Shown piece by piece: positions 7,787-17,350 of a stretch of 64,000 bases of DNA. The notes under the pieces were generated by a model. That model made no database searches, had not been told where the DNA came from, and saw nothing but the letters and a program-made list of their open reading frames with translations. The stretch covers positions 1 through 64,000 of the forward strand of contig JAICXJ010000004.1 of the NCBI GenBank assembly GCA_025980465.1. Reading direction: 5' to 3'. Numbering within the stretch: position 1 is the stretch's first letter; every line of letters starts with the position of its first letter. The DNA comes from Frankiales bacterium. Lineage in GTDB: Bacteria > Actinomycetota > Actinomycetes > JAFAQI01. Position numbers and translations under genes: made by a program.

Positions 7787-8464
7787 CCCGCCGGACGACG
7801 CTCGCGGCGACACCGCGATGATGTCGTGGAGGGCGTCCTCTTGATCTGGCGCTGCGACGAACAGCAGTTCATCACCTGCCTCGACCGGGTCGTCCGGACT
7901 CGGGACCATGACGTGTGCGTCGCGCAGGATCGCGACCAACGCGACATCCGTCGGCCAGGCGATCGACCCGACCCGTTGCCCGGCATGTTGGGTGTCCGGA
8001 GGCAGCGTCACCTCGACCAGGTTCGCCTCGCCGTGACGGAACGACAACAGCCGGACCAGGTCGCCGACCGTCACTGCTTCCTCGACAAGCGCCGACAACA
8101 GCCGCGGCGTCGAGACCGAGACGTCGACGCCCCACGATTCGTTGAACAGCCATTCGTTCTTCGGATGGTTCACGCGCGCGACGACACGCGGTACGCCGTA
8201 CTCCGTCTTCGCGAGCAGCGACACGACGAGGTTGACCTTGTCGTCACCGGTAGCGGCGACCACCACCGTGCTTTCCTGCAATTCGGCCTGCTCGAGCGAA
8301 GCCAGCTCACATGCGTCGGCAAGAAGCCAGGTCGCGCCGGGCACCGTCTCGGTCTTGAACGCCTTCGGTTCCCGCTCGATGAGGGTCACCTCATGCCCGT
8401 TGCCGATGAGCTCCCGGGCGATCGATCGTCCGACGTTGCCGGCACCAGCGATCGTGACCTTCAC
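7700..8464 (-). CDS. TrkA-family potassium channel regulatory subunit (CeoC-like)
   Basis: 254 residues. An N-terminal RCK_N Rossmann domain (MKVTIAGAGNVGRSIARELIGNGHEV) is followed by an RCK_C domain (EVTLPPDTQHAGQRVGSI...GDELLFVAAP) and a low-complexity tail. It binds nucleotide and gates K+ uptake together with a membrane channel; no Trk/Ktr channel gene lies in this window. Its start overlaps the CeoB stop by 4 nt, giving the CeoB-CeoC pair seen in mycobacteria (Rv2691, Rv2692). Its last about 29 codons are antisense to the OB-fold gene. Confidence 0.88.
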   Translation of the reverse strand: MKVTIAGAGNVGRSIARELIGNGHEVTLIEREPKAFKTETVPGATWLLADACELASLEQAELQESTVVVAATGDDKVNLVVSLLAKTEYGVPRVVARVNHPKNEWLFNESWGVDVSVSTPRLLSALVEEAVTVGDLVRLLSFRHGEANLVEVTLPPDTQHAGQRVGSIAWPTDVALVAILRDAHVMVPSPDDPVEAGDELLFVAAPDQEDALHDIIAVSPRASSGGLSGVEDELVAGVENDAAVAAGGDAAADT

Positions 8465-9129
8465 GACTGTTCCTCGGGGGGCTCGGCGAGTGCTGCCTGG
8501 ACCTGCTCGATGCCGCCTCGCTGAAGCAGCACATGCAGCTGGTCGCCGTCCTGCAACGCGGTCTCGGCGACCGGCAGGATTGCCTCGCCGTACCTCGTGA
8601 GAAAGCCGACTCGTACCCCGGTCGCCGCCGCCTCCACCTCACCGACCGATCGGCCCACCCAGCCGACGTCGTAGGCGACCTCGGCGAGGACGACATGGCC
8701 CGTGGGGTCGCTCCACACACTGTGGACGCCATCCGGAATCAGCCGTCTGGTCATCTCATCGGCGGTCCACCGCACGGTCGCGACGGTGGGGATCCCGAGT
8801 CGGCTGTAGACCTCGGCGCGACGCGGGTCATAGATGCGGGCGACCACGTTGTCGACACCGAAGGTTTCGCGGGCGACTCGCGCCGAGATGATGTTGGAGT
8901 TGTCGCCGCTCGATACGGCAGCGAACGCGGCGGCCTGCTCGATGTCCGCCTCGATCAGGGTGTCGCGGTCGAAGCCGACGCCGACGACCTGTCGGCCGGA
9001 GAACTCGCGGGGCAGCCGGCGAAAGGCAGTGGCGTCCTGGTCGACGACGGCAACGGAGTGACCGGCGGCTTCGAGCCCGGTGGCGATGGTCGATCCGACC
9101 CGGCCACACCCCATGATCACGACATGCAC
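8461..9129 (-). CDS. TrkA-family potassium channel regulatory subunit (CeoB-like)
   Basis: 222 residues, GTG start at 9129. It contains RCK_N (MHVVIMGCGRVGSTIATGLEAAGHSVAVVDQD), a dinucleotide-binding GxGxxG with the acidic end of strand 2, and RCK_C from about residue 145. It is probably the heteromeric partner of the downstream CeoC-like protein. The region before the start has TAGCGT 7 nt away, suggesting a leaderless transcript, and it is divergent from the APC permease with a 55-bp shared spacer. Confidence 0.88.
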   Translation of the reverse strand: MHVVIMGCGRVGSTIATGLEAAGHSVAVVDQDATAFRRLPREFSGRQVVGVGFDRDTLIEADIEQAAAFAAVSSGDNSNIISARVARETFGVDNVVARIYDPRRAEVYSRLGIPTVATVRWTADEMTRRLIPDGVHSVWSDPTGHVVLAEVAYDVGWVGRSVGEVEAAATGVRVGFLTRYGEAILPVAETALQDGDQLHVLLQRGGIEQVQAALAEPPEEQS

Positions 9130-9136
9130 CGGGAGA

Positions 9137-9142
9137 ACGCTA
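9137..9142 (-). promoter_or_regulatory. -10-like hexamer, leaderless promoter of ceoB-like gene
   Basis: Reads TAGCGT on the minus strand, 7 nt before the GTG at 9129. Confidence 0.45.
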
Positions 9143-9172
9143 CACGCAGGGGGTGGAGCGTCAGGCGCAAAC

Positions 9173-9178
9173 TACGCT
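9173..9178 (+). promoter_or_regulatory. -10-like hexamer, leaderless promoter of APC permease
   Basis: TACGCT lies 6 nt before the GTG at 9185. No Shine-Dalgarno sequence is visible between them. Confidence 0.5.
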
Positions 9179-9184
9179 TGCCGG

Positions 9185-11149
9185 GTGGCTGCGCTGGGTG
9201 ATCTTTCTAAACGGCTGTTCGTCGGCCGGCCGCTGCGCAGCGCCCAGCTCGGCGAGACCTTGCTCCCGAAGAAGCTGGCGCTTCCGGTTTTTGCCAGCGA
9301 CGCACTGTCGTCCGTCGCTTATGCCACCGAGGAAATCCTGCTCGTCCTTTCACTCGGTGGGCTGACTTTCATCCACTACACCTGGTACGCCGCTGCCGGG
9401 GTGGCGTTCCTGATGCTGGTGGTTGTCGCGTCATACCGGCAGAACGTTCACGCCTATCCAAGTGGTGGGGGCGACTACGAGGTCGCCACCACCAACCTGG
9501 GCCGTCGCGCCGGCCTGACGGTCGCGAGTGCGCTGATGGTCGACTACGTGTTGACCGTCGCGGTGTCGGTCAGTTCCGGCGTCGCGAACATCACCTCCGC
9601 GGTGTCGTCGTTGCAGGGTCACTCAGTGGTGATAGCGGTGATCACGGTGGCGGTCATCACGATGCTGAACCTGCGTGGCGTGCGCGAGTCGGGGACTGCG
9701 TTCGCGGTCCCGACATACGCGTTTATCGCCGGCGTGGCGATTCTGATCACGATCGGGATGGCGAAGATCGCGACCGGACACCATCTGCATGCCGAGAGCC
9801 AGCACTACCGGATCGTTGCCGCTCAGCACTACACCGGGCTCGCCCTGATCTTCTTGCTGCTCCGGTCGTTTGCCTCCGGATGCACCGCGTTGACCGGTGT
9901 CGAGGCGATCAGCAACGGCGTGCCCGCGTTCCAAAAGCCGAAGAGCAAGAACGCCGCCACCACGCTGGCACTTCTCGGCGGCATCGCCGTCAGCATGTTC
10001 ATGGCGATCACCGTGCTCGCGGTTGTGAGTCACGTCCACATCGGTGAAAAGGGGCATGTCCTCGGGTTGCCGCGGGGACAGGACCAGAAAACGGTCATTG
10101 CTCAGGTCGGCGCCGCGGTCTTCGGTCATGGCTCGTTCGGCTTCTATTACTTGCAGGCCGTCACCGCGCTCATCCTGGTTCTCGCCGCGAACACCGCGTT
10201 CAACGGCTTTCCCGTCCTTGCCTCAATCCTGGCGCGCGATGGTTACCTCCCGCGCCAGCTCAACACTCGCGGTGATCGGCTCGCGTTCAGCAACGGCATC
10301 CTGCTTCTGTCCGGGTTCGCGATCCTGCTGATCGTCGCGTTCTCGGCATCTCCGACGCGTTTGATCCAGCTCTACATCGTCGGCGTGTTCGTGTCGTTCG
10401 TGAACAGCCAGGTAGGGATGATCCGGCACTGGAACCGCAACTTGCCGTTGACCGAGGATCCAGCGCGGCGCCACCAGATGCAACGCTCCCGGGTCATCAA
10501 CACCGTCGGCGCCTGCGTGACGGCGCTCGTCCTCGTCATCATCCTGGTCTCGAAGTTCACCGAGGGCGCCTGGATCGCCATCGTGGCGATGATCGTCCTG
10601 TTCACGATGATGCGAGGGATCCACAAGCATTACGAGTCGGTGGCCCTCGAGCTGACCCCCGAGGATGAGGACGAAGTTCTTCCGTCGCGGGTGCACGCCG
10701 TCGTCCTGGTGTCAAAGGTGCACAAAGCGACGATCCGTGCGCTCACTTATGCGCGTGCGACCCGGCCATCGAGCCTGGTTGCGATCACCGTCGACGTCGA
10801 CCACGAAGCGACCCAACGGCTCAAGGAGGAATGGGAGCACCGCGAGATCCCGGTTGCGCTGGAGATCCTCGACTCGCCGTTCCGCGAGGTCTCCCGTCCG
10901 ATTCTTCGTTACATCAAGGACATCAACCGAAAGAGTCCCCGAGACGTCGTGTCGATCTTCATTCCGGAGTACGTCGTCGGGAACTGGTGGGAGCAGTTGC
11001 TGCATAACCAGAGCGCGCTTCGCCTGAAGGGTCGGCTGTTGTTCATGCGCGGCGTGATGGTGACCAGCGTGCCGTATCAGCTCGCCTCGTCCGGACGCAT
11101 CATCGAGGGCCGAATGCCTGTTGCCGGCGATATCCGTCGCGCCCCCTGA
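9185..11149 (+). CDS. APC superfamily amino acid/polyamine permease
   Basis: About 654 residues from GTG 9185, chosen for the leaderless promoter and the conserved start ALGDLSKRLFVGRPLRS. About 12 membrane helices run to residue about 485, with APC features FASDALSSVAYATEEIL (helix 1) and YPSGGGDYEVA. A soluble C-terminal domain of about 150 residues (HAVVLVSKVHKATIRALTYARATRP) resembles a nucleotide-binding or regulatory fold. The substrate is unknown. It is transcribed divergently from CeoB/CeoC, an arrangement kept in M. tuberculosis (Rv2690c), which hints at cation-linked transport, an inference only. Confidence 0.85.
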   Translation: MAALGDLSKRLFVGRPLRSAQLGETLLPKKLALPVFASDALSSVAYATEEILLVLSLGGLTFIHYTWYAAAGVAFLMLVVVASYRQNVHAYPSGGGDYEVATTNLGRRAGLTVASALMVDYVLTVAVSVSSGVANITSAVSSLQGHSVVIAVITVAVITMLNLRGVRESGTAFAVPTYAFIAGVAILITIGMAKIATGHHLHAESQHYRIVAAQHYTGLALIFLLLRSFASGCTALTGVEAISNGVPAFQKPKSKNAATTLALLGGIAVSMFMAITVLAVVSHVHIGEKGHVLGLPRGQDQKTVIAQVGAAVFGHGSFGFYYLQAVTALILVLAANTAFNGFPVLASILARDGYLPRQLNTRGDRLAFSNGILLLSGFAILLIVAFSASPTRLIQLYIVGVFVSFVNSQVGMIRHWNRNLPLTEDPARRHQMQRSRVINTVGACVTALVLVIILVSKFTEGAWIAIVAMIVLFTMMRGIHKHYESVALELTPEDEDEVLPSRVHAVVLVSKVHKATIRALTYARATRPSSLVAITVDVDHEATQRLKEEWEHREIPVALEILDSPFREVSRPILRYIKDINRKSPRDVVSIFIPEYVVGNWWEQLLHNQSALRLKGRLLFMRGVMVTSVPYQLASSGRIIEGRMPVAGDIRRAP

Positions 11150-12275
11150 CGGATCGCTCGCCTTGATCGTTGATGTCGGCGCCGTCGGGCATGGCGGTAT
11201 CTGTATTGCGCATGCTGCGGACGGTCGTGCCGTCTTGGTGCGGCACGCGTTGCCGGGGGAGCGGGTGAGTCTCGCGATCACCGAGGAGAAGTCGTCGTAC
11301 CTGCGGGCCGACGCGATCGAGATTCTGCGCCGCTCTCCGCATCGAGTGGTACCGCCGTGCCCATTCAGTGGCCCGGGCCGTTGCGGCGGCTGCGACTGGC
11401 AACATGTCGAGCTCGCCGAGCAACGTCGGCTCAAGGCGGCGGTTGTCTCAGAACAGCTGCGACGAATAGCAAAGCTCGATCGTTCGGTTGAGGTGCAGGC
11501 CGTACCCGGGGACCACGACGGCCTCGGCTGGCGGACCCGAATGCGGTTCGCGGTCGGTCCGGACGGCCGCGCCGGACTGCACCGGCATCGCTCCAAGGAG
11601 ATCGAGCCGATCAGCGACTGCCTGATTGCCCACGAGTCGCTGCCGGTGACGTCGGTGCTTGCCGAGACCTGGCCGGAGATGTCGGCGGTCGACCTCTCGA
11701 GCGCCGACATCGTCGAAGCCGTCGGCCGTCAGTGGCAGATCCCGGAGGGTGGCTTCTGGCAGGTCCATCCGGGCGCGCCCGGCGCGCTGGTTGGTGCGGT
11801 CCTTGCCGACCTCGGCGTCCAACCCTGCGACGTATGCCTGGATCTCTACGCCGGAGTCGGCCTGTTCGCGGGGGTCATTGCGCCGTTGGCCCCCGACGGC
11901 GAGGTGATCGCCGTCGAGAGCCAACCCGACGCCGCTGCCGCCGCTCGCAGCAATCTCGCCGACCTGACCAACGTCCGCGTGGTGGCTGATCGGGTCGACC
12001 GCTGGCTTCGCGGCTTCACCGACGGCGCCGACCTGGTCGTACTCGACCCGCCCCGCCAAGGAGCCGGGCCCGAGGTGGTCGACGCGATCGTCGGGTGTCG
12101 GCCCCGGCGGGTCTGTTACGTCGCTTGTGACCCTTCCACGCTGGCACGCGATGTCGCGCTGTTCGCCAACCACGGATGGGTGCTGGACTCGCTCAGCGCC
12201 TTCGACCTGTTCCCGATGACGGCTCACGTCGAGTGCGTCGCGCTTCTCGTGCCGGCTGAGAAGGACGAACCCTAG
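11121..12275 (+). CDS. TrmA/RumA-family class I SAM-dependent RNA (uracil-5-) methyltransferase
   Basis: Up to 384 residues. It has an N-terminal TRAM-like beta-barrel (LIVDVGAVGHGGICIA), a [4Fe-4S] cysteine set (C80, C88, C91 and C167), SAM-binding DLYAGVGLFAG (241-251), DPPR at 309-312 and the catalytic cysteine C336 in YVACDPSTLARD. Uracil-5 methylation of rRNA or tRNA is the family reaction; the target nucleotide cannot be told. The start is uncertain: TTG 11121 overlaps the permease by 29 nt, and TTG 11163 is an alternative. It matches Rv2689c in both family and position before dxs. Confidence 0.85.
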   Translation: MPAISVAPPDGSLALIVDVGAVGHGGICIAHAADGRAVLVRHALPGERVSLAITEEKSSYLRADAIEILRRSPHRVVPPCPFSGPGRCGGCDWQHVELAEQRRLKAAVVSEQLRRIAKLDRSVEVQAVPGDHDGLGWRTRMRFAVGPDGRAGLHRHRSKEIEPISDCLIAHESLPVTSVLAETWPEMSAVDLSSADIVEAVGRQWQIPEGGFWQVHPGAPGALVGAVLADLGVQPCDVCLDLYAGVGLFAGVIAPLAPDGEVIAVESQPDAAAAARSNLADLTNVRVVADRVDRWLRGFTDGADLVVLDPPRQGAGPEVVDAIVGCRPRRVCYVACDPSTLARDVALFANHGWVLDSLSAFDLFPMTAHVECVALLVPAEKDEP

Positions 12276-12278
12276 ACT
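12273..12278 (+). promoter_or_regulatory. -10-like hexamer for dxs, overlapping the upstream stop codon
   Basis: TAGACT lies 6 nt before the dxs GTG at 12285. The first three bases are the TAG stop codon of the methyltransferase gene. Confidence 0.5.
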
Positions 12279-12284
12279 TGCCGC

Positions 12285-14183
12285 GTGGCTAGTCGCCTCG
12301 AGTCCATCAATTCGCCGGCAGATCTACGGCAGCTCGATGGCGCCGAACTCGCTGAGCTGGCCTCGGAGATCCGCGAGTTCTTGATCGCCGCGGTCGCGCG
12401 TACCGGCGGTCATCTCGGACCCAACCTCGGAGTTGTCGAGCTCACGCTGGCACTTCACCGGGTGTTCGACTCGCCCCATGACGTCATCCTCTGGGACACC
12501 GGTCACCAGGCCTACGTCCACAAGCTGGTCACCGGGCGGCGCGACGGCTTTGCCGCGCTGCGGCAGGCCGATGGTATGTCCGGGTACCCGTCGCGGGCAG
12601 AGAGCCCACACGACTGGGTCGAGAACTCGCACGCATCGACCGCGCTGTCGTACGCCGACGGCCTCGCCAAGGCTTTCGCCATCAAGGGCGAGGAGGACCG
12701 CAGCGTCGTTGCAGTCGTCGGCGACGGCTCCCTGACCGGCGGCATGTGCTGGGAAGCACTCAACACCATCGCTGGTGCTCCCGAGCGCCCGGTGATCATC
12801 GTCGTCAATGACAACGGCCGCTCTTACTCACCCACCGTCGGCGGTCTTGCCGCCCACCTCGCCGACCTGCGGCTGTCGCCGTCGTACGAGCAGCTCCTCG
12901 ATCTGGTCCGGACCTCGCTGTCGCGCACCCCGGTTGTGGGGGCGCCGCTCTACGAGGCACTGCACGGCATGAAGAAGGGCCTCAAGGACCTGATCCAGCC
13001 GCAGGTGATGTTCGAGGATCTCGGTCTGAAGTACGTCGGTCCGATCGACGGGCACGATGTCGCCGCGGTCGAACGGGCCCTGCGCAAGGCGCGTGACTTC
13101 GGCAGACCCGTCATCGTCCACTGCCTCACTGAGAAGGGGCGTGGCTATCCGCCCGCCGTCGATGACGAGGCCGACCAGTTCCACAGCGTGAGCGTCATCG
13201 ATCCGCACACCGGCCAACCGGTCAACATCAGCCCGCCGACCTGGACGCATGTCTTCGCCTCGGAGCTGGTCGAGGTCGGTCATGAGCGACCTGACGTCGT
13301 GGCGGTGACGGCGGCGATGCTGCGCCCGGTCGGGCTGCATCCCTTTGCCGAGGCCTTCCCCGATCGCGTGTTCGACGTCGGGATCGCGGAGCAGCATGCA
13401 GTGACCTCCGCCGCCGGCATGGCGATGGGTGGGGTGCATCCGGTGGTCTGCATCTACTCGACGTTCCTCAACCGCGCCTTCGATCAGGTGCTGATGGACG
13501 TCGCCTTGCATCGTCAGCCGGTGACTCTCGTACTGGACCGCTCCGGGGTGACCGGCGAGGACGGACCGTCGCACAACGGAATGTGGGACCTTGCCGTGCT
13601 GGGCATCGTTCCGGGGATGCGGGTTGCAGCGCCACGTGACGCACTCCAGCTCCGGGCTCAGTTGCGTGAGGCGGTCGACGACTCGAGCGGCCCGACGGCG
13701 CTGCGGTTCCCGAAGGCGGCGGTCGGCGACGACATCGACGCGATCGACCGGATCGGCGGGCTCGACGTCCTTCGTCGCGACAGCGCCAGCGACGTCCTGA
13801 TCGTTTCGGTGGGAGCGCTGGCGTCGCTCTCGCTTGATGTCGCGGAACGGGTGGCCGCCCAAGGTCTTGGTGTGACCGTCGTCGACCCGCGGTGGGTGCT
13901 ACCGGTCGACAGCGCGCTTCCGGCCTTGGCTGCGGCGCACGAGGTGGTCGTCGTCATCGAGGACGGCGTGGTCGCGGGTGGGATCGGCTCGGCGGTGTCC
14001 CGTGAGCTCCGGGCGCGCGACATCCGGGTGCCGGTGCGTGACGTCGCACTTCCGCAGCAGTTCCTCGAGCAAGGAAGCCGCGCAGCCGTGTTGGCGGGCA
14101 GTGGGCTCGCGGCCCAAGAGGTGGCGCGTCAGGTGGTGGAGGCCGCTACCCGTGCCGGCGTCACCGCCATCACGCCGAGTTGA
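12285..14183 (+). CDS. dxs: 1-deoxy-D-xylulose-5-phosphate synthase
   Basis: 632 residues, full length. It condenses pyruvate and glyceraldehyde 3-phosphate to DXP with thiamine diphosphate, the first step of the MEP isoprenoid pathway and a precursor route for thiamine and pyridoxal in other bacteria. Visible features are [13 protein letters not shown], the ThDP/Mg site [16 protein letters not shown] (145-160), the second-domain [15 protein letters not shown] with its catalytic Glu, and a C-terminal transketolase domain. The GTG start lies 9 nt behind the methyltransferase stop with a leaderless-type -10. The end overlaps the next ATG by one base (TGATG). Confidence 0.97.
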   Translation: MASRLESINSPADLRQLDGAELAELASEIREFLIAAVARTGGHLGPNLGVVELTLALHRVFDSPHDVILWDTGHQAYVHKLVTGRRDGFAALRQADGMSGYPSRAESPHDWVENSHASTALSYADGLAKAFAIKGEEDRSVVAVVGDGSLTGGMCWEALNTIAGAPERPVIIVVNDNGRSYSPTVGGLAAHLADLRLSPSYEQLLDLVRTSLSRTPVVGAPLYEALHGMKKGLKDLIQPQVMFEDLGLKYVGPIDGHDVAAVERALRKARDFGRPVIVHCLTEKGRGYPPAVDDEADQFHSVSVIDPHTGQPVNISPPTWTHVFASELVEVGHERPDVVAVTAAMLRPVGLHPFAEAFPDRVFDVGIAEQHAVTSAAGMAMGGVHPVVCIYSTFLNRAFDQVLMDVALHRQPVTLVLDRSGVTGEDGPSHNGMWDLAVLGIVPGMRVAAPRDALQLRAQLREAVDDSSGPTALRFPKAAVGDDIDAIDRIGGLDVLRRDSASDVLIVSVGALASLSLDVAERVAAQGLGVTVVDPRWVLPVDSALPALAAAHEVVVVIEDGVVAGGIGSAVSRELRARDIRVPVRDVALPQQFLEQGSRAAVLAGSGLAAQEVARQVVEAATRAGVTAITPS

Positions 14184-14959
14184 TGTCCGGAGCGCGTGCG
14201 TTCGTGGTGGCCGGCGCCGTCGTAGCCGTGACCCTGCTCGTTGGCCCGGCAGCCGCTGTGCAGGCGACTTCTGCGACGACCTTTAGTGGTACGCCGACGG
14301 TAGGCGCGCTGTTCTTCACGAGTGCCGTCAACTTCCACTTCTGCACCGCCAGCGTCGTCGAAAGCCACAACCAAAGCGTGATCGTGACCGCGGCGCACTG
14401 CGTTCGCGGCGGCAAGGCGGCAGGTTATGAGTTCGCTCCGGCTTACCACGACGGGATGGCGCCGCTCGGGATGTGGCGGGTCGTGGCGGCGTACGGTGCG
14501 CCGGCCTGGGTCAAGCGCACCGACGTCCACGACGACTTCGCCTTCCTGCGGGTGGCTCCGCGGCGGATCAACGGGAAGTTGGTCCCACTACAGGCGGTGA
14601 CCGGCGGCAACCGCCTCGGGACTGCGGCGAGAGCCGGTCAGCGGATCACCGTCGCGGGATATCCGCTGGGATTCGGCGGGTCGCCGATCCACTGCCGTAC
14701 TCGCGCGTTCATCAGTGGCAGGTTCCGCGGCTTCCACTGCGACGGGTTCGCCGACGGCACGAGTGGCTCGAGCTGGCTGGCCGGCTCCGGCAAGGTTCGC
14801 ACGATCGTCGGAATCCTCGGCGGCCTTCATCAGGGAGGGTGCACGCCGCGGACGTCGTACTCCTCAGCATTAGGCCGGGCCGCGCACCGCGCGCTGCACC
14901 GCGCCGGACATGGAGAGCAGGGGGATGACTTTCCCAACCCGCCGAACGATGGCTGCTGA
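14183..14959 (+). CDS. Secreted trypsin-like serine protease (S1 family)
   Basis: 258 residues with a signal peptide ([20 protein letters not shown], then PAAAVQA). The chymotrypsin-fold triad is visible: H72 in TAAHC, an Asp in HDDFAFLRV (117/118), and S194 in DGTSGSSW, resembling the GTSGSP form of V8/glutamyl-type proteases more than GDSGGP. Several cysteines suggest extracellular disulphides. The ATG overlaps the dxs stop (TGATG), so translation is probably coupled to dxs, which is unexpected for a secreted enzyme. It is followed directly by a secreted GH3 glycosidase. Confidence 0.8.
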   Translation: MSGARAFVVAGAVVAVTLLVGPAAAVQATSATTFSGTPTVGALFFTSAVNFHFCTASVVESHNQSVIVTAAHCVRGGKAAGYEFAPAYHDGMAPLGMWRVVAAYGAPAWVKRTDVHDDFAFLRVAPRRINGKLVPLQAVTGGNRLGTAARAGQRITVAGYPLGFGGSPIHCRTRAFISGRFRGFHCDGFADGTSGSSWLAGSGKVRTIVGILGGLHQGGCTPRTSYSSALGRAAHRALHRAGHGEQGDDFPNPPNDGC

Positions 14960-17326
14960 GTGAGGCTGTTCGCGCTCGGTGGAGCCGCCACCCTGGCGCT
15001 CGCGGTGGTCCAGTTGCTGCCGGGCTCAGCGCAACAGACCTCGACCGCGACCGCTACCGCGACCGCTACCGCTACCGGTCCGTGCGCATCGATCGCCGCG
15101 CGACCCTGGTGCGACAAAGCGCTGTCGCCGGCACGGCGCGCGCATCTGCTCGAGCGCCGCATGACGACCACCGAGAAGATCGAGTTCCTCAACGGCATCA
15201 CGCCGGGCACTCACACCGGCGCGAGCATGGCGATTCCGCGGCTGGGAATCCGCAGCGTCAACTACACCGATGGGCCGGTCGGTCCGCGCCCGAGTGTCGG
15301 GAACGCGACGGCGATGCCCGCGCCGATGGCATTGGCAGCGACGTTCGATCGTCGCGATGCCTATGCCTATGGCCGCGAGGTCGCGACCGAGGCGAAGCAC
15401 AAGGGCGACGATGTCGTCTTCGGCCCGACCGTCAACCTGATGCGGACGCCGGAGGGCGGCCGCACGTATGAGGCCTATGGCGAGGACCCGTTCGTGGTTT
15501 CCACGACAGCGGTCGGTTGGATCGACGGGGCGCAGAGCACCGGGGTGATGGCCGACGTGAAGCACTTCGCGGCCAACAACCAGGAGGGCCAGTCCGGCGC
15601 ACCGCCGATCGTCGCGGGTGACGGCAGCCGGGTGCTCGTCGACGCGCACGTGGCGCCGCGGGTGCTTCACGAGGTGTACTTCCCGGCGTTCGAGGCGGCG
15701 GTGAAGATGGCACACGTCGCCACCGTCATGTGCTCCTACAACCGGCTGAACGGCTCCTACGCCTGCTCCAACTCCTACCTCTTGCAGCGAACACTGGAGC
15801 GCGAGTGGGGGTTCAAGGGTTACGTGCTGTCGGACTACGGTGCCGCTCACAGCACGGTGGGAAACCTCAACCACGGCTTGGACTTCGAGCCATCGTTCGC
15901 GGTCACCGTGCCGGCGCTGTCGTCGTACTACGCACCTGAGATTCGGGCCGCCCTCGCTGCCCACCTGGTGTCGATGACAACCATCGATGCGCACGTCTTT
16001 CGGATCCTGCGCACCTGGTTCGCCTACGGGGTGTTCGACCGCCGGCCCTACGCCGCGAACGAAAAGCTGATCAACCAGAACGCCGACGCGCAGATCGCAG
16101 GACGCGTCGAGCGACACGCGGCGGTGCTTCTGAAGAACCAGCACCAGTTGCTGCCGCTTCACAAGAACTCGCTGCGATCGATCGCCGTTGTCGGTCAATA
16201 CGCCGACAGGTTCATCACCGGCGGCGGATCCGGCGATGTCCATCCGTACTCGACCGTGACGGCGCTTGGAGGTATCCGGCATGCGTTGCGCGGCACGCAC
16301 ACGACGATCCGCTACGCCGAGGGAAGCGACATCTCGGCCGCGGTGGCCGCCGCCAAGGCGAGCCGATACGCGGTGGTCGTCGTGGGCGATGTCGAGTCGG
16401 AGGGACAGGACAAGTCCTGCATCGGCCTGAACTGCGCGAGTGACCTGACCGAGGGCACGTTGCCAACCGGCACCTATCCCTGCAGCATTCCGGACTGTCC
16501 GCCGAACGCCGGGAACGAAGCGGCCCTGATCCGCGCGGTTGCGGCCGCGAACCCACGCACCGTCGTCATACTCGAGACCGGCGCGCCGGTGCTCACCGAC
16601 TGGCGGGCTTCGGTACCGGCGTTGCTGGAGGCTTGGTACCCGGGGGAGCGCGGCGGAAGTGCAATCGCGAAACTGCTGTTCGGTCAGGCGGACCCGGCCG
16701 GCCGGCTCCCGGTCACCTTTCCCGACAGCCCGTCGCAGCTTCCGACGGCGGGCAGCTCGGCCAAGTACCCGGGCCTCGGGGTTGAGGAGTACTACACGGA
16801 GGGTCTCGACGTGGGCTACCGCTGGTATCTCGCGCATCACTTCAAGCCGGCGTTCCCGTTCGGCTACGGCCTGTCCTACACCCGGTTCCGCTTCTCGGGC
16901 CTCCGGGTGCGGACGTCGCGGTCGGCTTCCGGAACTGTCGCGACGGTGTCGGTGCGGGTGACCAACATCGGCCGGCGTAGCGGGCGGGCGGTGCCCGAGG
17001 TGTACCTCGCGCTCCCATCGAGCCGGTCGGTGCCGGAACCTCCGCTGCAGCTTCGCGGCTTCGCCGGCGTCGCGTTGCGGCCCGGACGCAGCGCCCGGGT
17101 CAGCCTGCCGCTCAACGCCCGCTCGTTCGCTTACTACAACGCGACGACGAACCGGTGGGAGGTCCGTCCCAACGGCTGCTTCGGCATCCGGGTTGGACCC
17201 TCGGTCAGCTCGCTGCCACTTCGGGCGACGCTGCGTCGTGGCCACGCGACATGCGGCGGGGGAGCGATACGGCTCTTGCTCGGCCCACAGTCGGCCAACC
17301 GCGCGGCGCCGCTTCCCCTCGGCTAG
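14960..17326 (+). CDS. Secreted glycoside hydrolase family 3 beta-glycosidase
   Basis: 788 residues. The N-terminal signal peptide (LFALGGAATLALAVVQLLPGSA) is followed by a short Thr-Ala repeat (TATATATATATG) encoded by ACCGCGACCGCTACC-type microrepeats. GH3 N- and C-terminal domains follow, with the nucleophile D292 in YVLSDYGAAHS, the KH pair at 201-202 in ADVKHFAANNQ, and a C-terminal Fn3-like domain (FPFGYGLSYTRFRFSGL onward). A beta-glucosidase or xylosidase acting outside the cell is likely; sugar specificity is unknown. The GTG start directly follows the protease stop (TGA then GTG), so the two secreted enzymes are co-expressed. Confidence 0.88.
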   Translation: MRLFALGGAATLALAVVQLLPGSAQQTSTATATATATATGPCASIAARPWCDKALSPARRAHLLERRMTTTEKIEFLNGITPGTHTGASMAIPRLGIRSVNYTDGPVGPRPSVGNATAMPAPMALAATFDRRDAYAYGREVATEAKHKGDDVVFGPTVNLMRTPEGGRTYEAYGEDPFVVSTTAVGWIDGAQSTGVMADVKHFAANNQEGQSGAPPIVAGDGSRVLVDAHVAPRVLHEVYFPAFEAAVKMAHVATVMCSYNRLNGSYACSNSYLLQRTLEREWGFKGYVLSDYGAAHSTVGNLNHGLDFEPSFAVTVPALSSYYAPEIRAALAAHLVSMTTIDAHVFRILRTWFAYGVFDRRPYAANEKLINQNADAQIAGRVERHAAVLLKNQHQLLPLHKNSLRSIAVVGQYADRFITGGGSGDVHPYSTVTALGGIRHALRGTHTTIRYAEGSDISAAVAAAKASRYAVVVVGDVESEGQDKSCIGLNCASDLTEGTLPTGTYPCSIPDCPPNAGNEAALIRAVAAANPRTVVILETGAPVLTDWRASVPALLEAWYPGERGGSAIAKLLFGQADPAGRLPVTFPDSPSQLPTAGSSAKYPGLGVEEYYTEGLDVGYRWYLAHHFKPAFPFGYGLSYTRFRFSGLRVRTSRSASGTVATVSVRVTNIGRRSGRAVPEVYLALPSSRSVPEPPLQLRGFAGVALRPGRSARVSLPLNARSFAYYNATTNRWEVRPNGCFGIRVGPSVSSLPLRATLRRGHATCGGGAIRLLLGPQSANRAAPLPLG

Positions 17327-17350
17327 CCCGAGTCGCGGCGCGCAGGTCGG

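Noticed and set aside
15026-17245. 739-residue minus-strand reading frame
   Set aside because: Antisense shadow of the GH3 glycosidase gene. It has no recognisable domain and an arginine/histidine-rich composition.
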